Assembly (NCBI GenBank): GCA_002403785.1
Contig: DHIM01000252.1
Location: forward strand, 3,501-23,633
Direction: 5' to 3'
Origin: Clostridium sp. UBA4746
Lineage (GTDB): Bacteria > Bacillota > Clostridia > Clostridiales > Clostridiaceae
Length of the DNA stretch: 20,133 bases
The notes beneath the pieces were generated by a model that was not told the origin of the DNA, ran no database searches, and saw only the letters and a list, made by a program, of their open reading frames with translations. Positions 7,664-16,272 of the stretch are shown one piece after another; the first letter of the stretch is position 1; the number at the start of each line of letters is the position of its first letter. Made by a program: the position numbers and the translations under genes.

Positions 7664-8671
7664 TTATAGTTTGTCTGCAACATATTTAGTTAAATCTGCT
7701 AATCTGTTTGAATAACCTGCTTCATTATCGTACCATGAAACAACTTTAACCATGTTTCCTTCAATAACCATTGTTGACATTGCATCAACTATAGAAGATC
7801 TTTCGTCTCCTTTGAAATCTATTGAAACTAATGGTTCTTCACAACAACCAAGAATTCCTTTCATTTCATTTTCAGAAGCTTTTTTGAATGCTGCATTTAC
7901 TTCTTCTACAGTAACATTCTTTTTAACTTCGCAAACTAAATCTGTACATGAAACTGTTGGAGTTGGAACTCTTAATGAGAATCCGTTTAATTTACCTTTT
8001 AATTGTGGTAAAACTAATGCTACTGCTTTAGCAGCTCCAGTTGTAGTTGGAATCATTGAAAGTGTAGCCGCTCTTGCACGTCTCATATCATTGTGAGGAG
8101 CATCTAATAATCTTTGATCTCCAGTATATGAATGAATTGTAGTCATTAAGCCTTTAACAATTCCAAATTCTTTGTCTAATATTTTAGCAAATGGTGCTAA
8201 ACAATTAGTTGTACATGATGCATTTGATATTACGTTATGTTTTGAAGTATCATACTTTTCTTCGTTAACTCCCATAACTATTGTTATATCTTCATTTTTA
8301 GCTGGTGCAGATATAAGAACTTTTTTAACACTTACTCCTAAATGTGCATTAGCTTTAGTAGCATCTGTAAAGAATCCTGTTGATTCTAAAACTATTTCTA
8401 CTCCTAATGAACTCCAATCAATGTTTTTTGGTTCTCTTTCTGCAAATATTTTAATTTCGTTTCCGTTAACTACTATTGAATTTTCTTTAGCTTCTACAGT
8501 TCCGTTAAATTTTCCATAAAGTGAATCATATTTTAAAAGATGTGCTAATGTAGCAGCATCTGTTAAATCATTGATTCCTACTACTTGTAATTCTGTAGCA
8601 TAATTTGCCACTAGTGCTTTAAATACATTTCTTCCTATTCGTCCAAACCCATTAATACCTACTTTTATCAT
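7664..8671 (-). CDS. gap: Glyceraldehyde-3-phosphate dehydrogenase, NAD-type
   Basis: Oxidises and phosphorylates glyceraldehyde-3-phosphate to 1,3-bisphosphoglycerate. The 335 residues include the Rossmann motif GINGFGRIGRN (5-15), Asp35 that normally favours NAD over NADP, the catalytic cysteine Cys153 in SNASCTTNCLAP, and the conserved HSYTGDQRLLD and WYDNEAGYSNR stretches. The start has GGAGG about ten bases upstream. It lies directly after cggR, as in the Bacillus hexacistronic gapA operon, and is followed by a clear terminator, which would let gap be expressed more highly than the genes behind it. Confidence 0.98.
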   Translation of the reverse strand: MIKVGINGFGRIGRNVFKALVANYATELQVVGINDLTDAATLAHLLKYDSLYGKFNGTVEAKENSIVVNGNEIKIFAEREPKNIDWSSLGVEIVLESTGFFTDATKANAHLGVSVKKVLISAPAKNEDITIVMGVNEEKYDTSKHNVISNASCTTNCLAPFAKILDKEFGIVKGLMTTIHSYTGDQRLLDAPHNDMRRARAATLSMIPTTTGAAKAVALVLPQLKGKLNGFSLRVPTPTVSCTDLVCEVKKNVTVEEVNAAFKKASENEMKGILGCCEEPLVSIDFKGDERSSIVDAMSTMVIEGNMVKVVSWYDNEAGYSNRLADLTKYVADKL

Positions 8672-8699
8672 ATTGACAAAACCTCCTAGATTTTTTAAT

Positions 8700-8721
8700 A
8701 ATTATATGTAAATATATAATT
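8700..8721 (-). other. Small A/T hairpin in the cggR-gap gap
   Basis: AATTATAT (8700-8707) and ATATAATT (8714-8721) form a perfect 8-base stem with a 6-base loop, between the cggR stop and the gap Shine-Dalgarno. In Bacillus subtilis the cggR-gapA message is cut near the end of cggR and the gapA part is stabilised by a 5' structure; this hairpin sits at an equivalent place. The all-A/U stem is weak, so this is a tentative call. Confidence 0.3.
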
Positions 8722-8747
8722 TTCCCTTAATAAAATCATTATATAGT

Positions 8748-9782
8748 TTACTCTCTTTTTTCTAAAATATTAATAATTTCTGTTGCAGCTGCTTGATCAA
8801 TTATTAATACAGTGCTGGATCTATTGATTTCAGTTGCGATAATGGCTCTAGCTTTACTTTTCCCAGCAGCTACTGCAATTAACATTTTACTATTTTTAAC
8901 ATCTTCATTTTTCACCATAATAGTAGGTGTTGAATAAATTGTTTTTCCCAATTCATCATAATATTGACCAAATGCTTCGCCAACCGCACCTAACTCTTCA
9001 AGTTCTTTTATTTCTTTTTCAGATATTCCTCTTTTCAAAGCCATATCTTTTGCAATACCTATTCCATAAATAAGAATTTCAGCATTTTGAATTTTATCAA
9101 TTATGCTTTTTATATTTTTTTCATTTAATATAGTTTCTAGTGCAGCATTGCTCAAATTATCAGGTACGTGTAATAATTCGTAATTTCCGCCAATTTTTTC
9201 TGCGAGTCTTGCCACTAACGTATTAGCTTGAATTTCCACATTCCTCGCCATACCACCTCTAGCTGGAAGAACCAAAATATTATTATATTTCTTGTTTTGT
9301 GGGAAACTATTTATGACTTCTCTGACTGTTGATCCACCTGTTAATGCAATTACACTATTATCTTTAATAATATCCATAGCATAACTTGCAGCTGCCTTCC
9401 CTAGTTCTTTAAGAACGCTTTTGTCAATTTCTACATCTCCGGGAACAACTATAACTTGTTGAAGCTTCAAATATTTTTCAATAAATCTCTCAAACTTCGA
9501 CAACCCTTTTATTTCATGAATGAATTTTTTTAGCTCATTTATAATTATCTCACCATCACATGTTATAAACATCCCCAAAGCATTAACTTCAATTAAATTT
9601 TGAGATTTTAAAAAATTTATTTCATTTCTTACTATTCTCTCGCTTATACACATTTGATTCGCTAAAATCCTTCGTCCTATAGGTTGATTGTAATATATCG
9701 TCCTTAATATGTCATACCGTTTTCCAAGAAGATCTATAAGTTCAGGCACTATTTTCTGTTCTAATTTTAATATATTTTCCAC
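8748..9782 (-). CDS. cggR: CggR, central glycolytic genes repressor
   Basis: Repressor of the SorC/DeoR type that blocks transcription of its own operon and is released by fructose-1,6-bisphosphate. The 344-residue product has an N-terminal winged helix-turn-helix (about 25-90, core GRRILANQ and SERIVRNEINFLKSQ) and a C-terminal sugar-phosphate-binding domain with ALTGGSTV and PARGGMARNVEIQANTL, the effector-site motifs of CggR. The start codon is GTG, supported by AAGGTG five bases upstream; the product is normal length from there. It directly precedes gap, and its promoter region carries matching CggR sites (9798-9833), so autoregulation is strongly implied. Confidence 0.95.
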   Translation of the reverse strand: MENILKLEQKIVPELIDLLGKRYDILRTIYYNQPIGRRILANQMCISERIVRNEINFLKSQNLIEVNALGMFITCDGEIIINELKKFIHEIKGLSKFERFIEKYLKLQQVIVVPGDVEIDKSVLKELGKAAASYAMDIIKDNSVIALTGGSTVREVINSFPQNKKYNNILVLPARGGMARNVEIQANTLVARLAEKIGGNYELLHVPDNLSNAALETILNEKNIKSIIDKIQNAEILIYGIGIAKDMALKRGISEKEIKELEELGAVGEAFGQYYDELGKTIYSTPTIMVKNEDVKNSKMLIAVAAGKSKARAIIATEINRSSTVLIIDQAAATEIINILEKRE

Positions 9783-9797
9783 TTGAACACCTTTCTG

Positions 9798-9833
9798 GAC
9801 TATTTAAGTCCCGGTATATATTTTTTGTTCCCA
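9798..9833 (-). promoter_or_regulatory. CggR operator, two sites 20 bases apart
   Basis: The Bacillus subtilis operator is known as CGGGAC-N6-TGTC repeated at a 20-base period. Here the proximal site reads CGGGAC (9808-9813), six bases, AGTC (9798-9801). Exactly 20 bases upstream is the weaker TGGGAA (9828-9833), whose second half is not conserved. Both lie downstream of the -10, around and after the likely transcription start, as expected for a roadblock-type repressor. A good site next to a degraded one may mirror the unequal two-site binding described for CggR. Confidence 0.7.
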
Positions 9834-9838
9834 CTTAC

Positions 9839-9867
9839 ATTATAGTTGAAATACTAACTTTTTTAAA
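9839..9867 (-). promoter_or_regulatory. Sigma-A-like promoter of the cggR glycolytic operon
   Basis: Perfect -10 TATAAT (9839-9844) with a 17-base spacer to TTTAAA (9862-9867), a weak -35. The start of transcription would fall near 9832, at the edge of the CggR operator. Its position between rpoN and cggR makes it the natural operon promoter. No strong terminator for rpoN is seen, so readthrough from rpoN may add to it. Confidence 0.65.
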
Positions 9868-9874
9868 TTAGTAT
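9851..9874. repeat. 24-base palindrome centred on the cggR -35
   Basis: Two 10-base arms (9851-9860 and 9865-9874), complementary except at one position, flank four bases; the dyad centre coincides with the -35 of the cggR promoter. A second perfect palindrome, ATGTTAACAT, lies just upstream at 9886-9895. The first could bind a regulator other than CggR, or serve as a weak rpoN terminator. Sequence observation only. Confidence 0.4.
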
Positions 9875-9929
9875 TTGCAAAAAAGATGTTAACATTTTGT
9901 AAACAGCATTCTTAACTGTATAATTTTTA

Positions 9930-11312
9930 TTAAAATCTTTTACGTTTACTTGAACTTTTAATTTCAAGTTCTTCTCTATATTTTGCCACAGTTCTTCTTG
10001 AAATATTCATCCCTTCTAAATTTAATCGATTACAAATTATTTGGTCTGATAGTGGTTTCTTTTGATCTTCATTATCCACCATTTCCTTAATAATTTTTTT
10101 AATATTAGTTGTAGATATATCCTCTCCACCCGCAACTGACGCAATTCCATTAGTAAATAAATCTTTTATTTTAATGACTTTACCATTATTTATACTAACA
10201 TATTTTTCTCTAATTGCGCGACTTATAGTAGATTCATGCATTTCTAAATTATCAGCAATTTTTTTAAGTGTCATTGGTTTTAAATGTTCTTCTCCGATAT
10301 CAAAATACTCCTTTTGAACTGTCAAAATCTCTTCCAAAACTCTATACACAGTATTTTTTCTTTGTTCAATACTTTTAATTAGAAACATTGCACTATTAAG
10401 CTTATCTTTTACATATTCTACTGCTTTTGCATCTTTTTCGTTTTTAATAATTTCCTTATACAAATTATTTATATTTAATTTTGGGAGTACATCTTCATTC
10501 ATATTAATAAAATATTGATCATCAATTTTATTAATATACGCATCAGGTACAATATACTTAACTGTCTCACCAGTATAAAATCCTCTTGATGGCTTAGGCT
10601 CCAAACTTTTTATTATATCTCCATATTTTTGGACATCACAAATTTTAACTTTTAATTCTTTAGCTATATCGTTATATTTGTTTTCTGCTAATAACTCTAA
10701 ATAATTATCAATAATCTTATAGATATTTTCATCATCCATGCCTTGGTTATATAATTGAATTTTGAGGCATTCTCTTAAATTTCTAGAACCTATACCTTCT
10801 GGGTCTAAAGCTTGAAAAACTTCAAGTGCAGTTTCAGCCTTTTCCTTTGATACTCCAAGTTCCTTACATATATCTGATAAATCTGCAGATAAATAACCTT
10901 TAGAATCTAAATTCTCTGCCATGTACTTGCATATGTCTATTATCTCACTTTGCTCGGTGAGTTCACCTATTTGCTCCTTAAGATAGTCTTTAAGAGATTT
11001 CTCTTGTGCAATATAATAAAACGGTGAAACTTCTTCATTCTCACTTTTTGCGCCAAAATTTTTTACTTTATAATCATCCTTCTCTAGGTATTTAATTATT
11101 TGTTTATAATCATTAGTATCATTGTTATTGTTATTGCTTTTGCTATTTTGTATATCTTTTTCCTCAAGCACTGGGTTCTCCTGCATCTCTTTATTCACAT
11201 ATTGCCCTAACTCATATGCTGACATTTGAAGAAGTTTAACAGACATTTGCATTTCTTGCGTCATTATTAATTTTTGTTCTTGAACCAAATTTAAGCCAAA
11301 ATTAATATTCAT
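9930..11312 (-). CDS. rpoN: RNA polymerase sigma-54 factor
   Basis: Sigma-54 directs RNA polymerase to -24/-12 promoters and needs an AAA+ enhancer-binding activator; none is encoded in this window. From the chosen start the protein has 460 residues. Region I (1-45) is Gln- and Leu-rich (EQKLIMTQEMQMSVKLLQ). A low-complexity, Asn-rich acidic linker follows around residue 60, then the core-binding domain, a helix-turn-helix (LKKIADNLEMHESTISRAI) and the RpoN box SRRTVAKYREE close to the C-terminus (about 438-448). In-frame GTG (11324) and ATG (11321) codons lie upstream, but AGGTGA is well placed, eight bases, only for the ATG at 11312, which also gives the standard family N-terminus. It lies between the nucleoside importer and cggR. 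Confidence 0.96.
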   Translation of the reverse strand: MNINFGLNLVQEQKLIMTQEMQMSVKLLQMSAYELGQYVNKEMQENPVLEEKDIQNSKSNNNNNDTNDYKQIIKYLEKDDYKVKNFGAKSENEEVSPFYYIAQEKSLKDYLKEQIGELTEQSEIIDICKYMAENLDSKGYLSADLSDICKELGVSKEKAETALEVFQALDPEGIGSRNLRECLKIQLYNQGMDDENIYKIIDNYLELLAENKYNDIAKELKVKICDVQKYGDIIKSLEPKPSRGFYTGETVKYIVPDAYINKIDDQYFINMNEDVLPKLNINNLYKEIIKNEKDAKAVEYVKDKLNSAMFLIKSIEQRKNTVYRVLEEILTVQKEYFDIGEEHLKPMTLKKIADNLEMHESTISRAIREKYVSINNGKVIKIKDLFTNGIASVAGGEDISTTNIKKIIKEMVDNEDQKKPLSDQIICNRLNLEGMNISRRTVAKYREELEIKSSSKRKRF

Positions 11313-11346
11313 TTTATCCATCACCTCATCTAACTCATATAATAAT

Positions 11347-11355
11347 ATTATAACA
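11347..11355 (-). promoter_or_regulatory. Candidate extended -10 promoter for rpoN
   Basis: The minus strand reads TGTTATAAT, a complete TG-n-TATAAT element, about 35 bases upstream of the rpoN ATG and downstream of the transporter terminator. No clear -35. Placement between a terminator and a gene start makes it credible. Confidence 0.5.
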
Positions 11356-11395
11356 TAGCACAGATAGATTATACATTAAGCTAAGACTAAAAATG

Positions 11396-11423
11396 AAAAA
11401 TCTCAGCAAAAGCCGAGATTTTT
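11396..11423 (-). terminator. Rho-independent terminator after the nucleoside importer operon
   Basis: Arms AAAAATCTC (11396-11404) and GAGATTTTT (11415-11423) are perfectly complementary, with a further GC-GC pair inside after one mismatch, closing on four bases. On the minus strand the stem ends in five T residues followed by CATTTTT. It starts 12 bases after the permease stop. Confidence 0.85.
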
Positions 11424-11435
11424 CTATTTTTAATA

Positions 11436-12389
11436 TTATCTTGATCCTTTATCATATGGCTTACCACTGGCCAATGGCCCTGTTGTTTTTCCAACAAACC
11501 CTGCAAGTGCAAGCATGGTAAGTAAATACGGGATAACATCATACACCTCTGTAGGTAAATTCCAGCTAAGTCCCTGTGCAAATATATTAAATGCACTACC
11601 AAAGGCGAATAATAAGCTGGCTCCAAATGCTCCAAAAGGATTCCAATTACCAAAAATAACAGCTGCTAAAGCAATAAATCCACGTCCCGCAACCATTCCT
11701 TCTCTATAAAGTGGTGTTATTCCGAGGGATAAGGCAGCTCCACCGAGACCTGCAAGCATCCCTGATAAAATGACACATAAGTATCTCATTTTATATACAC
11801 CTATTCCTAAAGTGTCAGCAGCCTTTGGATGTTCTCCTACAGCTCTAATTCTAAGTCCTAGTGGCGTTTTATATATTACATAATGCGAAACAAATACTAA
11901 GATAATTGCAAGTATTACAAACCAGTTTAACTGAGATATAAAGTCACCTATGAATGGTATATTCTTAATTCCATCTGGTATGTTATATGAAAGTCCTGTA
12001 ACTATATCTGTTTGCCCACCTTTACCATTAAATAACTTATATATTAAAAAACTAGCAAGGGCCGTTGAAAAAAGATTTATAGCTGTACCTGAGATTACTT
12101 GGTCTGCACGCAGATGTATGCTTAGAACGGCATGTATAAGGCCCAAAACTCCACCCGCTAACACGCCGAAAAGTATTCCTACCAATGGGCCAAACACTGG
12201 TCCAAGCACTGGACTAAACAAATAGCTTCCATATACTGCAAAGAAAGCACCTATTACCATCATACCTTCAAGTCCAATATTTACAACCCCTGATTTTTCA
12301 GAAAATATACCACCTAATGCTGCGAAAATTAGAGGCGTAGCTATTCTCAGAGTTTGAGCAAGCAAATTGATTAAAATAACACTACTCAT
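11436..12389 (-). CDS. Nucleoside ABC importer permease (NupQ/YufQ-like)
   Basis: Integral membrane subunit of a BPD_transp_2-type importer; 317 residues with about eight to ten hydrophobic segments. Family-typical stretches are FSEKSGVVNIGLEGMMV near the N-terminus and, later, RAVGEHPKAADTLGIGV, the cytoplasmic coupling-loop region, then YREGMVAGRGFIALAAVIFGNW. It pairs with the permease encoded upstream to form the channel. The ATG overlaps the end of that gene by 8 bases and has AAGGAGG upstream, indicating translational coupling. By order and family it corresponds to NupQ of the Bacillus guanosine/purine nucleoside transporter. The exact substrate cannot be read from sequence. Confidence 0.9.
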   Translation of the reverse strand: MSSVILINLLAQTLRIATPLIFAALGGIFSEKSGVVNIGLEGMMVIGAFFAVYGSYLFSPVLGPVFGPLVGILFGVLAGGVLGLIHAVLSIHLRADQVISGTAINLFSTALASFLIYKLFNGKGGQTDIVTGLSYNIPDGIKNIPFIGDFISQLNWFVILAIILVFVSHYVIYKTPLGLRIRAVGEHPKAADTLGIGVYKMRYLCVILSGMLAGLGGAALSLGITPLYREGMVAGRGFIALAAVIFGNWNPFGAFGASLLFAFGSAFNIFAQGLSWNLPTEVYDVIPYLLTMLALAGFVGKTTGPLASGKPYDKGSR

Positions 12390-13488
12390 TTTTAATCGCC
12401 TCCTTCTTTTTCTTTTCAGAGAAGTACTTAACGATATAATCTGTAGCTACAAATATAATAATTATAGCCTGTATTAAATATACAATCTCTTTTGGTATTC
12501 CATTCAGTTGAAGGGTCCTTGAACTACTATTTAATGTCCCAAATAATAAAGCTGACGCTATACATCCGATAGGGTTGCTTTTCGCAAGTAAAGCAACTGC
12601 AATACCATCAAAGCCATAAGATGGGAGTGCCATAAAATCTTTTACATTATGAAGAACTCCTGCTACATGTGTTGCCCCACCAACTCCCGCTATTGCACCC
12701 GAAAGTGCCATAGCGAGCACCGTATTTTTTGCTATATTAATTCCACCGTATTCTGCAGCATGTGGATTTATACCAACTGCTCTTATTTCGTACCCAACAG
12801 TGGTTTTCCATAATAACCAGAATATAAAGATAGCTACTGCTATGGCAAGAAATATGCTAACATTAGCCCCACTACCAGTAACAAACCTATGTAACTCTGC
12901 ACTCTTTTGTATACTTGGGGTACTTGCTTTTCCTGGCACTCCAAAGCTAGTTCTTAAGATAATAAAATTAGCGAGCGCCATAGATATATAATTCATCATA
13001 ATTGTATTAATGACTTCATGAGTACCTACCTTGGCTTTTAAATACCCCGGGATGGCTCCCCATATTCCACCTGCTATAAAGCCTGCAAGAATCATTAGAA
13101 CTATATGAACTGCCGGAGTTAATCCTGGCACTGTTCCAACAATGGCCGCTGCCGCCATTCCAAGTATAAATTGACCGGCAACACCTATATTAAATAGTCC
13201 ACATTTAAATGCTACAGCATTTGCAACTCCTGTGAATATTAATGGAGTAACTTCTGATATTGTAACAAAGGTTACTCTCGTATTACCAAACCCGCCTTTA
13301 AATATAAGTCCAAACAAGTCTCCCAGAGCTGAAAAATACTGAAATATAGAATATCCTTTTGCCCACATTACAAAGAACACAGCAACAAATATTGAAATTA
13401 TTATAGAAAACAAAGGGAAAGCAAGTGTTTTAAGCGTATTCTTTGCAATATTAACAAAACTATTATTTTTTTCTTCTATTTTATTCAT
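12382..13488 (-). CDS. Nucleoside ABC importer permease (NupP/YufP-like)
   Basis: First permease of the importer, 368 residues with a short charged N-terminus followed by about nine to ten membrane segments. VAFKCGLFNIGVAGQFILG and the loop GYLKAKVGTHEVINTIMMNYI are characteristic of this permease family, and RAVGINPHAAEYGGIN is the ATPase-contact region. The reading frame is open further upstream to 13563, but the ATG at 13488 is chosen. It has GGAAGGAG before it and overlaps the ATPase gene by only 8 bases, the same overlap as at the next junction, whereas the longer version would overlap by more than 80 bases and add a non-family N-terminus. Confidence 0.9.
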   Translation of the reverse strand: MNKIEEKNNSFVNIAKNTLKTLAFPLFSIIISIFVAVFFVMWAKGYSIFQYFSALGDLFGLIFKGGFGNTRVTFVTISEVTPLIFTGVANAVAFKCGLFNIGVAGQFILGMAAAAIVGTVPGLTPAVHIVLMILAGFIAGGIWGAIPGYLKAKVGTHEVINTIMMNYISMALANFIILRTSFGVPGKASTPSIQKSAELHRFVTGSGANVSIFLAIAVAIFIFWLLWKTTVGYEIRAVGINPHAAEYGGINIAKNTVLAMALSGAIAGVGGATHVAGVLHNVKDFMALPSYGFDGIAVALLAKSNPIGCIASALLFGTLNSSSRTLQLNGIPKEIVYLIQAIIIIFVATDYIVKYFSEKKKKEAIKNE

Positions 13489-15022
13489 TTTCCTTAGCTC
13501 CTTCCTTTGTTTCCTGGAGAGTTCCACCAGCCATAAGTATACCCAATTTTTGCTCAGTGGCATTCTTTCTATCTATTATATCTACTATTCTGCCATCATA
13601 CATTACAGCTATCCTATCTGATAATGCCATAATTTCGTCTAGTTCTAACGATACTAATAAAACTGCCTTACCCTTGTCACGCTCTTCAACTAATCTTTTG
13701 TGAATATACTCAATTGCACCAACGTCAAGCCCTCTTGTAGGTTGCGCTGCTATTAATAATTCCGGGTCTTTTGAAATTTCCCTAGCTGCTATAAGTTTTT
13801 GTTGATTACCACCCGATAATGACTCTGCATTTACATCTCCATTTGGAGTTCTAATATCAAATTCTCGAATAAGCTCATCACAGTGGTTTTTAATTTCTTT
13901 GTAATTCATAACTATACCTTTACTAAAGGGTGCATTTTTATGAATACCAAGCACTGAGTTTTCAAATAGAGAGTAGGTTAATATAAGTCCTCTTTTTTGC
14001 CTATCTTCAGGTATATGTCCAACTCCTACTGACATGATATCCCTTGGAGACTTAGCATATGTATTTTTACCATTTATAGTAATACTCCCGCTTTTAGGTT
14101 TGCGAAGCCCCGTTAGAACTTCTAAAAATTGAGATTGACCATTACCATCAACGCCAGCTATGCCAAGAATTTCACCACCATAAACTGTTAATGTTAAATT
14201 TTTTACAGTAGGCAATCCCCTTTGGTCATTTGCGCAAAGATTGTCAATTTTTAATATCTCCCCTTTAATCACAGCAGACTTTTTTTCTACAGTTAGATTA
14301 ACTTTTCTGCCTACCATAAGTTCCGCTAATTTGTCTATACTTGTTTCTTTGGTATTTACTGTTCCAGTTACAGCGCCTCGCCTAATTATAGTAACTCTAT
14401 CACTCATACTCATAACTTCTTTTAATTTATGAGTTATAAGTATTACCGATTTTCCTTCTTTTTCAAGATTTCTAATTATAACTCCGAGTTCTTTAATTTC
14501 CTTTGGTGTTAAAACTGCTGTAGGCTCATCTAGTATTAAAGTTTTCGCACCTCTATATAATGCCTTTAGTATCTCTACCCTTTGTTGTTGTCCTACGGAA
14601 ATATCTTCTATAACTGCACTTGGGTCTATTGCAAAACCATACTTCTCTGAGATTTCTTTTACCTCATGGTTTGCTTTTTTCATATCAATTTTAAAGCCCT
14701 TTTTAGGTTCAATTCCTAATATAATATTTTGCGCTACTGTGAAATTATGTACAAGCATAAAATGTTGATGAACCATTCCTATACCTAATTTTATGGCATC
14801 ATTCGGAGTAGAAATATTTACTAAGTTACCGCTTACATATATCTCGCCTTTTTCTTGTTTATATAGACCGTAAAGAATATTCATAAGAGTTGTTTTTCCT
14901 GCGCCATTTTCGCCTAGTAGAACATGTGTTTCTCCTTTTAACAGTTCAAAATTCACATTGTCATTGGCAATTGTTCCTGGAAAAATCTTTGTTATACCCT
15001 TCATTTCAATTACCTTTTCCAT
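13481..15022 (-). CDS. Nucleoside ABC importer ATPase with two nucleotide-binding domains (NupO/YufO-like)
   Basis: Cytoplasmic ATPase powering the importer, 513 residues with two tandem ABC domains. Domain one is complete: Walker A GENGAGKT (37-44), Q-loop HQH, signature VGQQQ (143-147), Walker B LILDEP (162-167) and switch His in LITHK. Domain two (from about 255) has a degenerate Walker A, GVDGNGQSQ (290-298), an intact signature LSGGNQQK (402-409), and AAQPTRGLD at the Walker B position. This asymmetry is normal for sugar/nucleoside ATPases of the RbsA/YufO type and need not mean loss of function. GGAGG lies seven bases upstream of the ATG. A hairpin separates it from the lipoprotein gene upstream. 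Confidence 0.93.
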   Translation of the reverse strand: MEKVIEMKGITKIFPGTIANDNVNFELLKGETHVLLGENGAGKTTLMNILYGLYKQEKGEIYVSGNLVNISTPNDAIKLGIGMVHQHFMLVHNFTVAQNIILGIEPKKGFKIDMKKANHEVKEISEKYGFAIDPSAVIEDISVGQQQRVEILKALYRGAKTLILDEPTAVLTPKEIKELGVIIRNLEKEGKSVILITHKLKEVMSMSDRVTIIRRGAVTGTVNTKETSIDKLAELMVGRKVNLTVEKKSAVIKGEILKIDNLCANDQRGLPTVKNLTLTVYGGEILGIAGVDGNGQSQFLEVLTGLRKPKSGSITINGKNTYAKSPRDIMSVGVGHIPEDRQKRGLILTYSLFENSVLGIHKNAPFSKGIVMNYKEIKNHCDELIREFDIRTPNGDVNAESLSGGNQQKLIAAREISKDPELLIAAQPTRGLDVGAIEYIHKRLVEERDKGKAVLLVSLELDEIMALSDRIAVMYDGRIVDIIDRKNATEQKLGILMAGGTLQETKEGAKENE

Positions 15023-15078
15023 TTACTTTCCTCCTTAAAAATATTAATCATCCCTGCGAAGTTGCCATTATTCTTAGA

Positions 15079-15107
15079 AAGAGCTAGATGTAATACATCT
15101 AGCTCTT
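15079..15107 (-). terminator. Hairpin between the lipoprotein and ATPase genes, likely partial terminator or stabiliser
   Basis: Perfect 13-base arms (15079-15091 and 15095-15107) around a three-base loop, 60 bases after the lipoprotein stop. On the minus strand only a short, interrupted T-stretch follows, so full termination is doubtful. Hairpins at this place commonly leave the binding protein mRNA more abundant than the membrane and ATPase parts. Confidence 0.6.
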
Positions 15108-15166
15108 ATTGTATAATGAAATAGTAAATAATAAATTTATAGAAAATTAATTATTTAAGAAACCTT

Positions 15167-16252
15167 TTATTTAAAGCTCATTACTTCTTTTCTGTTTACT
15201 GGTACAATTATTTCTCCAGCTATAATTTTATTTTCATATTTTTTTACTTCATCTAACTTAGCTTTTGGCACATTTTTATTAGATGTATCTGCTATTCCTA
15301 CGCCCTTTTCTTTTAATCCAAGTGATATACTTGTACCACCTTTAAATTTATTTTTAACTTGAGCTTTAGATTCATTGTAAGTTGCTGTATCAACTCTTTT
15401 TATCATACTTGAAAGTATAACATCAGCATATTGTGGAACTGTTAACGATTGATCCATATCAACTCCAATAGCCCAAACTGGTTTTCCACTATCTTTTAAT
15501 TCTTGAGCTGCTTTAAATAAACCAATACCAACACCGCCTGCTGCATGATAAACTACATCGCAACCATCTTGATATAATGATTTAGCTATTTCATACCCTT
15601 TTGCTGAATCATCGAAGCTGTCTGCATATTTTACAGTTGTTCCTGGACTTTTGCCATTCGTGCTTATTAGACCTTTGGCAGCTTCTGGGTTAACTGATTT
15701 AACACCGGCTGCGAAACCAGCCTCAAATTTATTTATTAATTCCATATCTTTTCCACCAATAAATCCAATTTTATTTGTTTTAGTCATTTTTCCAGCAATA
15801 ACTCCCATTAAGAAAGAACCTTCTTGTTCTTTAAAATTAATAGATACTACATTTGGTAGGTTAACAACTGAGTCTATAATTGCAAAGTTACTGTCCGTAT
15901 GATTTTTAGCAACCTCTGTTATTGCATCGGTCATTTGGTATCCAATAGCAAATGTTAAATTTGAACCATTTTCAACTAATGCTTCTAAATTAGGTGTATA
16001 GTCTTCTTTCTGTTTAGATTCAATAGGCTGGTATGTGAAACCGTCTTCACCTTTAGCTTTATTAACCCCTGCATTTGCTGATTGATTAAATGACTTGTCA
16101 TTCAATCCACCTTCATCAGTAGAAAGTCCTATAGTTACAGTACTTTTTGTTGTTTTCGTTTTTGTTGCTTCTTTCTTAGTACCACAGCCAACAAACAATG
16201 TTGCAACTACAGACACTGCTGCAAGTACTGCAATCACCTTTTTTTTATTCAT
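15167..16252 (-). CDS. BMP/PnrA-family nucleoside-binding lipoprotein
   Basis: Extracytoplasmic substrate-binding component of the adjacent importer. The 361-residue precursor starts with a lysine-rich lipoprotein signal peptide; the lipid-anchored residue is probably Cys23 in LFVGCG, followed by a Lys/Thr-rich linker. The mature part shows the BMP motif GLSTDEGGLNDKSFNQSA, typical of PnrA/BmpA proteins that bind purine nucleosides, and later YHAAGGVGIGLFKAA and WAIGVDMDQS, which line the ligand pocket in this family. The ATG has GGGGGAT about nine bases upstream. By position and family it matches NupN of the Bacillus NupNOPQ system. I saw no purine riboswitch in the 107-base leader. Confidence 0.92.
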   Translation of the reverse strand: MNKKKVIAVLAAVSVVATLFVGCGTKKEATKTKTTKSTVTIGLSTDEGGLNDKSFNQSANAGVNKAKGEDGFTYQPIESKQKEDYTPNLEALVENGSNLTFAIGYQMTDAITEVAKNHTDSNFAIIDSVVNLPNVVSINFKEQEGSFLMGVIAGKMTKTNKIGFIGGKDMELINKFEAGFAAGVKSVNPEAAKGLISTNGKSPGTTVKYADSFDDSAKGYEIAKSLYQDGCDVVYHAAGGVGIGLFKAAQELKDSGKPVWAIGVDMDQSLTVPQYADVILSSMIKRVDTATYNESKAQVKNKFKGGTSISLGLKEKGVGIADTSNKNVPKAKLDEVKKYENKIIAGEIIVPVNRKEVMSFK

Positions 16253-16272
16253 AATTATTTCATCCCCCTAAG

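Noticed and set aside
11313..11324. Longer RpoN starting at GTG 11324 or ATG 11321
   Set aside because: The AGGTGA ribosome site overlaps or abuts those codons. It is correctly spaced only for ATG 11312, which also gives the usual N-terminus.
13489..13563. 25-residue N-terminal extension of the first permease
   Set aside because: It would overlap the ATPase gene by over 80 bases and is just the ATPase 3' end read in another frame; ATG 13488 has a good ribosome site.
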